Shown: positions 10,701-23,945, counted from the first letter of the stretch. The stretch is DNA of 64,000 nucleotides from Plotosus lineatus (GCA_024760905.1 CM045729.1:10744580-10808579), one strand, 5' to 3'. The notes: a model not told the origin generated them from the sequence alone. A program made the numbers and translations.

Positions 10701-12270
10701 AGAACTGTGGTCGTTGTGTTCAAGAAAGTCCTTGCCTGAAAAGGCCGCGCCTTTAGTTAATATTAAAACCACGCGACCAATGGAATTGGTCTGCATGGAC
10801 TTTCTTTCGATTGAGCCCGATAGTAAGAGTACCAAGGACGTTTTAGTCATCACAGATCATTTTACAAAATATGCGGTAGCCTTGCCCACTCGTGATCAAA
10901 AGGCAACCACTGTGGCTAAAAATCTCTGGGAAAACTTTTTGGTTCACTACGGGTTCCCGAACGCCTCCATAGTGACCAGGGAGGGATTTTGAGTCACATG
11001 TGATTAAGGAACTGTGTGCTATTACAGGCATCAAAAAAGTGAGAACCAGTCCTTATCACCCGAGGGGTAACCCTGTAGAGCGATTCAATCGCACCCTCCT
11101 TAGTATGTTAGGTACTCTGAAGGATGACCAAAAAGTTCATTGGCGTGATTTTGTCAAGCCTCTCACACACGCCTACAACTGTTCAAAGAGTGAGGTTACT
11201 GGGTTTAGTCCTTATGAGTTGATGTTTGGCCGTAAGCCTAAGCTACCAGTTGACCTTGCCTTTGGGTTGCCCGTTACAGGGGACTCACCTGCATCCCATT
11301 CTCAGTATGTGCGCAGTCTAAAGGCTAAACTCAAAGAAAGTTACCAAATTGCCCTTGAAAACTCCAAAAAAGTTGCAGAGCGCAATAAGAGCAGATTTGA
11401 TCAGAAAGTCAGAGAATCCACTCTTGAAGCAGGAGATAGAGTTTTAGTCAAAAATGTCCGTTTGCGCAATAAACAAACTTGCCGACAAATGGGAACGCAT
11501 GGTGTACCGTGTTGTCAAGAAAATGGAAAATGTTCCTGTGTATATGGTTCGACCAGAGAGAGGTGATGGTCCAAGTAGAACTCTTCACCGAGACCTTTTA
11601 CTTGCGTGTGGTGACCTCTCAGACATTGAGGATGAAGTTGAGACAAGACCAAAACCTCCACGTAGACGCAAAACTCGACAAAGTCCTTCCGAACCACAGG
11701 ACACAGATCTGTCAGAATCAGAGGAGGAGTATGAACCCATGCCAGGACAACCTTCAATCGAAACAGAGACATTCATTAAGATTTATGACAATAATCAAGA
11801 CCAATCAAATGTACGAAACCAGACAACAAACTCGGATATTTCAAATGAACCACTCTCACTCAATAAGGATACCTCCTTGCACCCAACAGTTTCATTTGAG
11901 ACAGACACAGACGAGATGGACAATGAACAGGAAAATCAGAATGAGGCCGAACTACTCAAAGAGGAATCACATTCAGATGTCATGGAAGGAGGAGATGATG
12001 AAAACCAAATACAAGGAGGACCAGACGTTAATATTGTGGACACAGAGCAAAATGGTGATGTGATTGACCAACAAACAACAGACAATTGAAACAACAAATG
12101 AAACTCCCAATGTGAGAAAATCTGAAAGATTAAAGCGAGCCCCAGGACGGTTTCATTACCCTCAATTGGGTCAACCGCTGATATCTTTTGCACAACGGTT
12201 CTTGGATAACTTTAACCAAGCCCTAGAGTCATTTAGTAGCTATGAAAACCATCAGATCTATGATGTTTAA
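7689..12270 (+). pseudogene. pol: Gypsy-1 pol (protease, RT, RNase H, integrase), broken
   Basis: Read in pieces. The retropepsin-like protease has LLDSGSQ near 7867-7890. RT begins at about 8640 and is interrupted by stops at 8861. RT fingers and palm resume at 9037-9360 (MDLKSGYYQI; FLDDLIVF carries the catalytic DD). Thumb and RNase H (HTDASSTGLG, TDNNPL) plus the integrase zinc finger lie in a long frame 9335-10756. The integrase core is at 10714-11566 ([21 protein letters not shown] carries the final Glu). An acidic, Pro-rich tail continues to 12270. Frame changes occur near 8861, 9345, 10725, 10940-10992 and 12085. The break points near 8861, 10725 and 10979 recur at the same places in Gypsy-2. 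No functional polyprotein is encoded as read. Confidence 0.88.
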
Positions 12271-12308
12271 ACAAACATTTAAGTACATGACGGGACTCAT
12301 GCTTATTC

Positions 12309-12320
12309 AAGGGGGGAGGG
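12309..12320 (+). promoter_or_regulatory. Polypurine tract of Gypsy-1
   Basis: The purine run aaggggggaggg directly abuts the right LTR, the standard plus-strand primer position. Confidence 0.9.
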
Positions 12321-13016
12321 TGTAACACATGTAAACACATGGTTACTAAATTTATTGGAAAAAAACCCTAGTTTCCAACACTCCCTGAAAGCACTAGTTT
12401 CCTAGTCCCCTTGAACGCGTCATAGGCACGTGCTGCATGCGACCAGCAGAGCGTGTAGGAGAGCGTGAAGAGCAGGACGCATACAGAGCCCTCGAAAAGC
12501 GACACGAAGCCTTGTATGTGTTTTGTTCTCTCTCAATCGAACCGGGTGGAGAGAGTTTGTTTTCTTGGAAGCTCCGACTGGTTTTTTAGTGGATCTGGAT
12601 TTGATCTTGAAGCTGGTTTCGGACACGGATGGCGAGCCAAATCCAGTGAGAACTCTTGGTAGATCCAGACGCAGTGTGGCCAACTGTTCTCTGGATGCGA
12701 GAGTAGATCTACAGACCCAACCACTTCAAATCACAGGATCCCAGATAAGAACAGATAAAAACACCTTTATCCCAAACGGATCACAATCCTGGAAAAGACT
12801 CCCGGGTTCACACGAATCAAACCTTAGAGATTTAAGCTTATTTTATTTTATTTTTAATTTGTAAAGAAAGTTCTACAACATTGTTTGCACTGTTTCTTGG
12901 AGTATTGTTAATTGTAATAAATCTGCCGGCTGTTCAACTTCAAATCTCCACAATTCATTTTACTCCTCTAGAACCTAGTATAAAATCTAGCACAGCTATA
13001 TCAAGCTGGTGTTACA
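12321..13016 (+). repeat. Gypsy-1 3' LTR
   Basis: 696 bp, near identical to 5219-5914. Two differences were noticed (near 12771 and 12838). It is followed by the target duplication cttg at 13017-13020. Confidence 0.92.
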
Positions 13017-13440
13017 CTTGGTTTTGCCTCAGAAGCTGCAGTTCTGATGTCAATCCACAAATTTTCTATTGGATGAAGGTCTGGGGTTCATACAGCATCA
13101 ATCTTGTTGCTCTTGATCCGAGATGTTTCCGTTTACTGGTGTGTTTGGGGTCATTGTCTTGTTGGAACCCATTTCCAGAGCATTTCCTGTTCACCATGAG
13201 GCAGTACGACCTCTTCAGGTGTTCTGATGGATTCAAACTGATCCATGATCCCTGGGATGTGATAAATAGGCCCAACACCGGAGTATGAGAAACATCCCCA
13301 TATCACGGTGCTGGTGCCACCAGGCTTCACTGTCCTCATAGTGTACTGTGGCTTGAATTCAGTGCTTGGTGTGATCTAGGGGCCACTAGGACCAAAAAGA
13401 ATAATCTTACTTGCCATTTTAGTTCTTTTATCCATTCAAA
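13017..13440 (-). pseudogene. Tc1-like transposase relic, unit 1
   Basis: Minus-strand motifs QQDNDPKHTSK (central DDE region) and WGCFSYSGVGPIYHIPGIMDQFE are diagnostic of Tc1/mariner-like transposases. The frame is broken, and about 240 bp present in unit 2 (about 36575-36830) are missing here near 13400. The C-terminal portion lies at 5113-5218, across the Gypsy-1 insertion. It is a dead element older than the segmental duplication. Confidence 0.8.
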
Positions 13441-15006
13441 TGTTTTTTCTTCCACAGCTTTCAGGGTTTGGTGCCATTTTAAATAATTTGGATCACTTTA
13501 TCTGAGCACCCGAACATTCTCTGCTCTTTAAGTTGTCCTCTCTCCAATCAACTTTTTAATCAAGGTACGCTGTTCTTCTGAACAATGTCTTCTGAACAAT
13601 GTCTGGAACGACCCATTTTGCTCAGAATTTCTGAGAGAAATGTTTATAACCAGCAGGTACGTTTCCCGCCTTCCGTCCTTAAATAATGACAATGATTGGC
13701 TCCTGTTTTTTAAAGAATGAATGACATCACCGATTGAACTCCATACTGATATTATTTTGAACACGCCCCTTTCAATTAATGATTCAATTACACATGATCA
13801 GCAGCATGCGGGTCAGGACTGTTGGTTCTGTTGGATTCTATTACTCTACTACACCTGACTGATATTATTTTGAACACGACTGTAGTTCATTACGAAGAAA
13901 CTCTTCTGAATGATGTCACAGCTTTATGTTTGTCTGTTATAACGCACTGACACTGGAGACTCCTTCCATTATTCGGAAGAAAAGTAGATATTCCATTCCA
14001 GAGACTCCTTCCATTATTCGGCACCAGAAAAGTAGATATTGATGCTCAATTGTTTTCTAAGACACCTGCTAAAGTAGAAAGAGCTGTATTGAGCTGCAAC
14101 TGGGTTATCAAAGGCCGACCATGTCTCTCACTGTCTCTGGTGAGAGGTTCATGTAAAAGAACCATTGCTGACTTTTAATCATTTTAATCCACATATTACA
14201 CAGGCATCATCTACTGGTCTTTTTTCTTCTGTCAACGCGCAGCGTGTCCTCAGATTCCTGTTTTTTGGTGAATCGCACTACAGTAAGAGTACCTGATGTG
14301 AAATTACTACAACCAATTGAGATACTTTTGTGCTCACCATGCTGGGAAACAGTGATTATTGGAGAACTTTCAGTCTGCAGATTTTATAAGCTGCTTTAGC
14401 CTAATCAAGGATGTGGGGAGGCTGACGCCCATCTCAGCCTACTCCGGGCGAACCATTCGTCAAAACATTACAGAACATTTTGGAATCACGAATCAGCCAA
14501 CTGTGCATGTTTTTGGACTGTGGGAGGAAACCGGAGTAACTGGAGGAAACCAAGCACAGGAACAACATGCAAACTCCACACAGAAACACTGATGTTGTTC
14601 CCGGGAATCAAACCCAGGGCCTTCCTGCTGTGAGGTGGATATATTAATCACTGCACCACCACGCTGCCCTCCCAAATTATTATTATTATTGTTATTATTA
14701 TTATAATTATTATTATTATTATTGTTATTTATTCTATTTTATTTTGTTTTTGTTTGCATTAAACAGTCTCTAAGATCAATAAGTTTAAAACACTGACTCA
14801 TTTGGCAAGCCACTTAATAATGTAGAGATGCAATGTTCACAGGGAGGCTGGAGCCTATCTCAGCCGACACTAAGCGGGGTACCCAAGTCCATCACTGGGA
14901 GAAGCTGAAACGTCAGTCAGAAATGTAAACTTGGCTCCATCTGCTGTATGATTTGAAACACTGCAAGTATTTTGACATTTTTTCGTTTCATATTTTGGAG
15001 GAGATG

Positions 15007-15037
<31 letters not shown>

Positions 15038-15050
15038 TGTGTGTGTGTGT

Positions 15051-15094
<44 letters not shown>

Positions 15095-15600
15095 ATGTTG
15101 AAAGACTGAATTCCTCAGTAAAACACTTTCTCAATTTCTGAACCACTCACTCCTACACTTGGTGAAGGTGAAGCTCACCAGGAACATTTCGCAATGTAAA
15201 ATCCAATAGATGATTCCTGTGTAATTTTTTTTTTTATCATTTTAATTCCATCCTGTAATTTATTTGTTTGTGGAAGTCCTGAAAACCAAGGTTGTGGAAA
15301 AAGTCTGCTGGAGTCATTTTACTTTAATATCACATGATTTTAATTTAACAAATCTTTATTTCAACAGAACATTTCATTATTTTATATTATTTTGAGAACT
15401 CTGAATAAAATTCTGTCAATATTTTGTATTTTTTTCTATCTTTTAATAGTTTTTATTTTATTTTGATTTCACAGACGAATGACGTCATAAAACTTCAAAA
15501 ACGTTTCACAATGAAGTGTTCAGTGCTTTTGTAAAACAAACATTCACAAAGAATAAACTTTTAATCTTCAATATTTCATTCACTGAAATAAAACAAAACC
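13441..15600. repeat. Spacer between Tc1 relic and finTRIM: SINE and microsatellite debris
   Basis: No gene is supported. Contents: a partial family-1 SINE at about 14098-14205, the dispersed 'ggaggaaacc' repeat at about 14440-14670, (ATT)n at about 14680-14730 and a (GT)n run with AT interruptions at about 15007-15093. The interval 15340-15600 is the 3' flank of the finTRIM gene with a minus-strand AATAAA near 15353. Confidence 0.6.
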
Positions 15601-16098
15601 AGCTCCGACTGATCTGATTCGCTTACAGAGACTGAAGTGGGCGGAGCTTTAGAGGAGATTCTTCACCACGAACCCAGAGGAATGGCAGTAATGTATCAGT
15701 GAATGTGTGTGTGAAAGTGTGGAGGTGTTTGTTCGTGAGCGGGTCGGAGAAGGACAGTTTTCCTCTGTCCCAGTCCAACTGGACTCTGATCCTCTGGAGT
15801 TTCTGTGATACTGAGAGGAGAGTCGCTGTCTGTGATGTAGAAACTGCGTAATATTTACCATCAAAATACCGCACATACCAGATTCCACTGCTGGAGGATA
15901 TCCTCCCCTTCCTCTGAGCAGATTCTCAGTCCCTGAGTTAAAACCCTCAGAGCCCAGAATACAGAAATCATAATTAAATCTCTCTGGATTATCAGGAAGT
16001 TTCTGTCTCTCATCACTGAGTCTCACACTGGTCAGATCATCAGATACAATGAGGTCAGGATGAGCGGTGTTGGGGTCCAGAGTTACAGGTACTGAAAA

Positions 16099-16138
<40 letters not shown>

Positions 16139-16267
16139 TAAGAATAAATAGAAACTCTGAAGCTTGAAGTCTCTGCTGCGCTCCGTTGGTTCCTCGGTGT
16201 CTCTGCTCAATACAAACACTGAACGGAGAAAGTTTTTCTTGAATGAATGAGCCACAGTCTGATCTTC

Positions 16268-16275
16268 ATCATCAC

Positions 16276-16309
<34 letters not shown>

Positions 16310-19300
16310 TTCTTCCGCTTAGTCCGGGGTCGGGTCGCGGGGGCAGCAACCTTAGCAAAGAGGTCCAGACATCCCTCTCCCGAGCTACTTCCTCCAACTC
16401 TCCCGGGGGGACACCGAGGCGGTCCCAGACAAGCCGAGAGACATAGTCCCTCCAGCGTGTTCTAGGTCGACCCCGGGGTCTCTTCCCGGTTGGACATGCC
16501 CGAAACACCACACCAGGGAGGCGTCCGGGGGGCATTCTAACAAGATGCCCGAGCCACCTCAACTGGCCCCTCTCAATGCGGAGGAGCAGCGGATCTACTC
16601 CGAGCTCTCCCCGGATGGCGGAGCTTCTCACCCTATCTCTAAGGGAGAACCCCGCCACCCGGCGAAGAAAGCTCATTTCAGCCGCTTGTATCCGTGATCT
16701 TGTTCTTTCGGTCATTACCCAAAGCTCATGACCATAGGTGAGGGTTGGAACGTAGATCGACTGGTAAATTGAGAGCTTCGCCTTGCGGCTCAGCTCCTTC
16801 TTCACCACGACGGACCGGTACAGGCACCGCTTAACAGCAAAGGCTGCAGCGATCCGTCTGTCGATCTCTCGTTCCATCCTTCGCTCACTCGTAAACAAGA
16901 CCCCAAGATACTTAAACTCCTCCACTTGGGGCAGGACCTCATCCCCGACCCAGAGGGTGCATTCCACCATTGTCTGACTGAGAACCATGGCCTCGGACTT
17001 GGAGGTACTGATCTTCATCCCGGCTGCTTCGCACTCAGCTACGAATCGCTCCAATGCGAGCTGGAGGGCCCGACTTGATGAAGCCAAAAAGACAACATCA
17101 TCCGCAAAAAGCAGAGACGATATCCGATGGCCACCAAACCAGAAACCCTCATCACCTCGACTGCGCCTAGAAATTCTGTCCATAAAAATTATGAACAGAA
17201 TCGGTGACAAAGGACAGCCTTGGCGGACTCCAACTCCCACTGGAAACGAATCCGAGCTGCTGTTACCAATACGGACCAAACTCTGGCTCCGGTGATACAG
17301 CGACCGAATAGCTCGTAGCAACGGATCCGGAACGCCGTACTCTCGGAGCACGCCCCACAAGATCTTTCGAGGGACACGGTCGAAAGCCTTCTCCAAATCC
17401 ACAAAACACATGTGGACAGATTGGGCAAACTCCCATGCCCCCTCCAGAATCCTGTGGAGTGGATAGAGTTGGTCAAGAGTGCTGCGGCCAGAACGAAAAC
17501 CACATTGTTCCTTCTGAATCCGAGGTTCGACTATCGGTCGGATCCTCCTCTCTAGTACCCCTGCATAGACTTTCCCAGGTAGGCTGAGGAGTGTAATTCC
17601 CCAATAATTGGAACACACCCTCCGGTCCCCCTTCTTAAAAATTGGGACCACCACCCCAGTTTGCCAATCCAGAGGTACAGCCCCCGATGACCACGCGATG
17701 TTGCAGAGACGTGTCAACCAAGACAGTCCTACAACATCCAGAGCCCTGAGATATTCCGGGCGGATCTCGTCCAACCCCGGAGCTCGACCACCGAGGAGCT
17801 TTTTGACAACCTCAGTGACCTCCACTCCAGTGATGGGCGGACCCTCACCCGAACCCCCAGGGTCTTCCTCTTCCACGGAGGGCGTGTTGGTGGGATTGAG
17901 AAGGTCCTCAAAGTATTCCCTCCACCTCTCAACAACATCCCCAGTCAAGGTAAGCAGCTCCCCACCTCCACCGTAAACAGTGTTTGTGAAGAACTGCTTC
18001 CCTCCTGAGGCGTCGGATGGTGGCCCAGAACCTTTTGAGGCCAACCGATAATCACTCTCCAGGCCCTCACCGAACTCCTCCCACGCCCGAGATTTTGCAT
18101 CTGCGACAGCCTCGGCTGCAGCACGCTTGGCCTGCCGGTACCCGTTTGCTGCCTCAGGAGTCCCACAGGCTAACAAAACCCGAGAGGCCTCCTTCTTCGG
18201 CTGGACGGCCCCCTTCACCGCCGGGGTCCACCACCGGTTCGGGATTCCCGCCACGACAAGCACCGACGACCTTACGGCCACAGCTATGGGCTGCCGCCTC
18301 AGCAATGGAGGCACGAAACATGGCCCATTCAGATTCCATGTCCCCCGCCTCCTCCGGAACGTGGTTGTAGCTCTGCCGGAGGTGGGAGTTAAAGGCCTCT
18401 CGGACAGGGCCTCCGCCAAACGCTCCCAGCAGACCCTGATTACACGCTTGGGCCTGCCAGGTCTGGAAGGCAACCTCCCACACCACCGGCCAACTCACCA
18501 CCAGGTAGTGATCGGTAGACAGCTCAGCTCCTCTCTTCACCCGAGTGTCCAGAACATATGGTCGCAAGTCCGATGACACGACTACAAAGTCAATCATCGA
18601 ACTGCGACCTAGGGTGTCCTGGTGCCAAGTGCACTTATGGACACCCTTATGTTCGAACATGGTGTTCGTGATAGACAAACTATGACGAGCACAGAAGTCC
18701 AACAACGACACACCATTCGGATTCAGACTGGAGAGGCCGTACCTACCGATCACACCCTTCCAGGTCACACTATCGTTGCCCACATGGGCGTTGAAGTCTC
18801 CCAAGACAACGAGCGAGTCTCCCAAGGGAGCGTTCTCCAACACCCCCCCAAAGACTCCAAAAAGGGTGGGTACTCTGAACTGTCATTTGGTGCATAAGCA
18901 CAAATAACAGTCAGGACCCGTCCCCCCACCCGAAGACGGAGGGAAGCTACCCTTTCGTCAACCGGGGAGAACCCCAACATTTGGGCACCGAGACGGGGGG
19001 CAACAAGAATACCAACACCGGCTCGCCGCCTCTCTCCATGAGCAACTCCAGAATAGAGTTCGCCTCTTTCGAGATGGATGGTTCCAGAGCCCAAGGTATG
19101 CGTTGAGGTGAGCCCGACCATATCTAGTCGGTATCTCTCCACCTCACGCACCAAATCAGGCTCCTTTCCCGCCAGAGAGGTGACATTCCATGTCCCGAAG
19201 GTCAGAGTAAGCAGCCGAGGATCAGCCCGACAGAACCCATGCCTTTGGCTGCCACCCAACTCACACTGCACCCGACCCCTAAAACTCCTCCCACGGGTGG

Positions 19301-19647
19301 TGGGTCCATGGGAGGGCGGACCCATGTCTCCTTTTCGGGCTGGGCCCGGCCAGGCTCCATGGGCATAAGTCCGACCACCAGGCGTTCGCCTTCGAGCCCC
19401 TCCCCTGGGCCTGGCTCCAGGAGGGAACCCCGGTGACCCGCGTCCGGGCAAGGGAGACTGATTCCTGTGTTGTCTCGTGTCTCAGGGGTTTGTTTCCTCC
19501 TCGAATCGCCACCTTATCGTGGTGGAGGGGTTTGCGTGACCTAATGATCCTAGGAGCTATGTTGTCGGGGGCAAATGCCCCTGGTAGGGTCACCCAAGGC
19601 AAACAGGTCCAGGGTGAAGGTCCAGACAAAGTGCGATTCAAAACAAA
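16268..19647 (-). mobile_element. Near full-length RTE-clade LINE (Rex3-like) inserted in finTRIM intron
   Basis: A 3.38-kb insertion flanked by a 15-bp target duplication (16253-16267 and 19648-19662). Unit 2 has the uninterrupted site at about 39580-39600. On the minus strand it encodes an AP-type endonuclease ([26 protein letters not shown]), then reverse transcriptase (FVDLEKAFDRVPR, RQGCPLSPILF, LLFADDVVFLAS). The 3' end is a (GAT)n tail at 16268-16310. Rex3 is an RTE-clade fish LINE known for GATG-type tails. The size and the 5' leader suggest a complete copy. Confidence 0.88.
16305..19451 (-). pseudogene. RTE LINE ORF: endonuclease plus reverse transcriptase, two frameshifts
   Basis: Three overlapping minus-strand frames make one family protein: endonuclease N-part 19451 to about 18860, endonuclease C-part and linker about 18843 to 18235, then about 640 codons of RT from about 18235 to 16305. 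Frame changes near 18860 and 18235 break it. The RT portion itself is uninterrupted with the catalytic FADD and the C-terminal region (RPRGRPRTRWRDYVS) present. An in-frame start for the RT part alone is not obvious. Products of this class nick DNA and reverse-transcribe their own RNA at the target. Here the ORF is only two small indels away from continuity, in line with a recent insertion. Confidence 0.85.
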
Positions 19648-19662
19648 CACAGTCTGATCTTC

Positions 19663-20450
<788 letters not shown>

Positions 20451-20590
20451 CAAAAACAAAAACAAAACAAAACCACAATAATAATAATTTAAATTTGTAA
20501 TATACAAATAAATGCTTCAAACCTCTTCAGTGCCGTTTATTAGAAAACAGAAAGCAGCTTCAGGAATTGAAATTAGAAATTGTATGTGCA

Positions 20591-20596
<6 letters not shown>

Positions 20597-20628
<32 letters not shown>
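20597..20628. repeat. (CA)n microsatellite in finTRIM intron
   Basis: A pure CA run just left of exon 5. The unit 2 equivalent at 40442-40493 is longer. Confidence 0.95.
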
Positions 20629-20629
<1 letters not shown>

Positions 20630-22024
20630 GATAGAATGAATGTGAAAAATTGGTACTTTCAGCAGCTTACTGTATTGTACAGTGTCCTGCATCTTCTCGC
20701 AGACTCTGAACTTCAGGTTGCTCAGATGCTTTGCCACATGGATCAGTGCTCCTGAAAGCTCCTCTGGATGCTGCAGTGTGCACTGGGCTCTGGAAACACA
20801 TTCGGGAGTCAGTGCTGCTGTGGGTTTGGATTCAGAAACACAGAGAATGAGAGAGACAGGAAGCACATCACTCACCTTTTCACTGTGGCTTTGTAGTTCT
20901 GTAAAACAACAAAGTAAATGTCAGTGCAGATGATTGAAAATTTTACACCAATGAAATGTAGCGTTTCTGATGATGGAAACAAGTTTTACTTTCTCACAAT
21001 ATAAATACTGAAGAAATGATCCTCACTTGTAAGAACGAGACGTCTTCAGCTCTCATCTCGTCTTCTATGGCTCTGATTGTGTCTGAAAGAGATGAAATGT
21101 CTTTGCTCAGTGTCTCCATCCTCTCCTTCATCATCTGACTCTTCTGCTCCTCTTCCTCTCTCAGTGCAGTGATCCTGACTGTCTCTTCATCTCGTAGAAA
21201 CCGGTGAAGCTTCTGAAACTCCTTCTTAATCTTACGCTCTGTGTGTTGGGCCTGAATCTGCAGTGAAGAGGAATTCAACTGAAATAGAATCCATTATGCA
21301 ATGATGTAAAATATAATTATAATATCAAACCCATGCTATTGATTCTAACCTTTATATGTTCTGCAGTCTGACTCCAGTTCAGTTTACAGTCTTTAAAGAT
21401 CTTCAGTTTCTCCTGTAGGGGCTTCAGTGCAGTTTCGAGCTCCTCCTGAAACAAATCCACACACTGCATGGAGACTCTGTGTTTCAGATCTTATTTTACA
21501 CATCGTTACCTCACACCACTGTTTATTAGGAAGATTTAACTGTACAATGTTCAGCGTGTGGTTTTATAATATACATTATTTACCTTACAGTCTGTTACTG
21601 CCTCATCAATGGGGCAGAATTTGTGGTTGGTGTGTTTTCTTGAATCCCGACACACCACACACACCGGCTGTTGATCGTCCAGACAGAAGATTTTTAATTT
21701 CTCATTGTGCAGACTACAGACTGTTTCAGACCCTGATGAAGATATCTCACTTCTCCCCTGTAAGAAAGTCTCACACAGGTTCTTTTGCGGCCAGATTGAT
21801 GGGAAGAGAATCCTTAGATGACTTCCTCCTACAAACGGGACATTCTCTGGATCCTTTGGTCTTCCAGAACTTCTCCAAACACACTTTACACACACTGTGA
21901 CTGCAGCCCAGAACAACAGGATTCTTGAAGATTTCACAGCACACAGGACAGGAGAAATCCTCCTCTGAGAACTTAGAAGCCATTTTATATTGCTGTTGTT
22001 GTTCTCTCCAGTCCGAATGTTCAG

Positions 22025-22041
22025 AGTTTCACTTTCACTTT
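22025..22041 (-). promoter_or_regulatory. ISRE-like element upstream of finTRIM unit 1
   Basis: The minus strand reads AAAGTGAAAGTGAAACT, matching the interferon-stimulated response element pattern GAAANNGAAACT. It starts about 42 bp upstream of the ATG at 21983 and is identical in unit 2 (41888-41904). Whether it lies in a promoter or in a 5' intron depends on the unknown transcription start. Confidence 0.6.
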
Positions 22042-22099
22042 GAGTAAAAGTAATTACAGCCTGATTTCAGGTTTCTTTAAAGTAAAACACACGACTTTG

Positions 22100-22659
22100 T
22101 AGATCCAGTTATTAATCACTTCTTCTCACAGTGCTGAGAATGAGACTCAGATTTCTCCATAAACCGAGAATAAAACAAAACTCACCAGAGCAGAACACTG
22201 CAGGCTGGTTATGGAGGTATGGTCGTCTCAGACTCCACACTTCCTGAATAGGAGGAGTTTTAGAGAGACTTTGAGAGAGAATGATGTTCCCAACATTCGC
22301 AGTCACTGAATGTCACAAAATGACATTCATCAGAAAAGTTGGCAAATCCAAAATATGCTTAGCTCATTAGCATTCACGAAGAGTTAGCCTAAAGTCTGTT
22401 CAATAAATAAACAACTGCACTTATTACACTTGTGTTTGTAACGTTGGGGAATTGGACAATATAGCAATGTACATCAGTCTCCTGTAGATGGAAGCAAAGG
22501 AGAAAGATGTGAGAAAAGAACATTGACAAGAAAAATATGAATTATCAACAAAGGAGTCATTGCAGTTTTCCCTGGCTGACTTGCAATGGTTCCTTAAAAT
22601 CTCTCGAATCACAGACAGTGAGACGTGTGGCTGGCCTTTGATCATCCAGTTTGCTGCAA

Positions 22660-22713
<54 letters not shown>

Positions 22714-22784
22714 GGGGGGGGGTGTTAGCAAATGACAATTCAGTGATGAGACTTCAGTGTTATATCACTGTGGAACCAACATCT
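22100..22784. repeat. finTRIM 5' flank with (GT)n microsatellite
   Basis: On the minus strand a possible 5' non-coding exon ends at a GTGAGT donor near 22187, conserved at about 42048 in unit 2. SINE debris lies at about 22595-22650 and (GT)n at 22662-22711. No coding gene is supported. Confidence 0.45.
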
Positions 22785-23945
22785 GAATAAACAACAGTTT
22801 GGTTTCATGCCAAGAAAGAGCACCACAGATGCAGTGTTTGCCTTGAGAATGTGAATAGAGAAGTACAGAGAAGGTCAGAAGGAGCTGCATTGTGCCTTTG
22901 TGGATCTGGAGAAAGCACATGACAGGGTGCCGAGAGAGGAATTGTGGTATTGCATGAGGAAGTCTGGAGTGGCAGAGAAGTATGTTAGAGTGGTGCAGGA
23001 CATGTATGAGAGATGTAAGACAGTGGTGCGGTGTATTGTCGGTGTGACAAAAAAGTTCAAGGTGGAGGTGGGACTGCATCAAGGGTCAGCTCTGAGCCCC
23101 TTCTTGTTTGCTATAGTGATGGACAGGCTGACAGACGAGGTTAGACAAGAATCTCCATGGACTATGATGTTTGCAGATGACATTGTGATCTGTAGTGAGA
23201 GCAGAGAACAAGTGCAGGAAAATCGAGAGGTGGAGGTATGCCCTGGAAAGGAGAGAAATGAAGGTTAGCCTCAGTAAGATAGAATACATGTGTGTGAACG
23301 ACAAGGACCCATGAGGAACGGTGAGGTTACAGGGAGCAGAGATAAAGAAGGTGGAGGATTTTAAGTACTTAGGCTCAACAATCCAGAGCAATGGAGAGTG
23401 GAAAAGAGGTGAAGAAGCGTGTGCAGGCAGGCTGGAATGGTTGGAGAAAAGTGTCCGGTGTGCTGTGTGATAGGAAGGTATCAGCATGAATGAAAGGAAA
23501 AGTGTACAAGACAGTGATGAGGCCAGCGATGTTGTATGGTTTAGAGACAGTGGCTCTGGGGAAAAGACAGGAGGCTGAGCTGGAGGTAGCAGAGATGAAA
23601 TTGTTAAGGTTCTCTTTGGGAGTAACGAGGATGGAAAAGATCAGGAATGAGTACATCAGAGGGACAGCACATGTTAGAGGTTTTGGAGACAAAGTCAGAG
23701 AGGCTAGATTGAGATGGTTTGGACATGTACAGAGGAGGGATAGTGAATATATTGGTAGTAGGATGCTGAGGTTGGAACTACCAGGTAGAAGGTCTAGAGG
23801 AAGACCAAAGAGAAATTTTATGGATGTGGTGAAGGAGGACATGAAGGTAGTTGGAGTAAGAGTAGAGGATGTAGAGGATAGGGTAAGATTGAGGCAGATC
23901 ATTTGCTGTGGCAACCCCTGAAGGGAAAAGCCGAAAAGAAAAGAA
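22785..23945 (+). pseudogene. RTE-like LINE, 5'-truncated RT fragment
   Basis: Plus-strand RT motifs in order: FVDLEKAHDRVPREELWY, LHQGSALSPFLFAIVMDRL, MMFADDIVICSESREQV (catalytic DD), then the C-terminal domain EYIRGTAHVRGFGDKVREAR, RWFGHVQRR and RGRPKR, ending ...GNP stop at 23921. Several frame breaks occur between about 23225 and 23490. The 3' end carries 'ggaaaagccgaaaagaaaagaagaag', the family terminus. The element abuts a Tc1 3' fragment. It is shared with unit 2 (42680-44890) and therefore predates the duplication. The endonuclease and the 5' half of RT are missing. Confidence 0.85.

Larger units (their letters stand above)
5219..13016 (+). mobile_element. Gypsy-1: full-length Ty3/Gypsy-type LTR retrotransposon
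   Basis: A 7,798-bp element with two 696-bp LTRs starting TGTAACA and ending TGTTACA, a putative primer site just after the left LTR, a polypurine tract before the right LTR and a 4-bp target duplication. Internal order is gag, protease, RT, RNase H, integrase, then an acidic C-terminal tail; RT before integrase places it with Ty3/Gypsy. No envelope gene is present. The LTRs differ at only about two positions that I can see, so insertion is recent. The coding region nevertheless carries a premature stop and several frameshifts and is not functional as read. It lies inside a Tc1 relic in unit 1 only. Confidence 0.92.

Noticed and set aside
11479..12063. Second long frame over the Gypsy-1 C-terminal tail (and 48231-47953 in Gypsy-2)
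   Set aside because: An alternative frame of the acidic integrase tail; the frame with the DKWE...RTLHRDLLL motif is the family one.
5219..13016. Endogenous retrovirus with an envelope gene
   Set aside because: After integrase only an acidic tail precedes the polypurine tract; no signal peptide, fusion peptide or membrane anchor was seen. The domain order and 4-bp target duplication fit Ty3/Gypsy.
16268..16310. CRISPR-like short repeats (CAT/ATC)
   Set aside because: A simple trinucleotide run forming the LINE 3' tail, without spacers.
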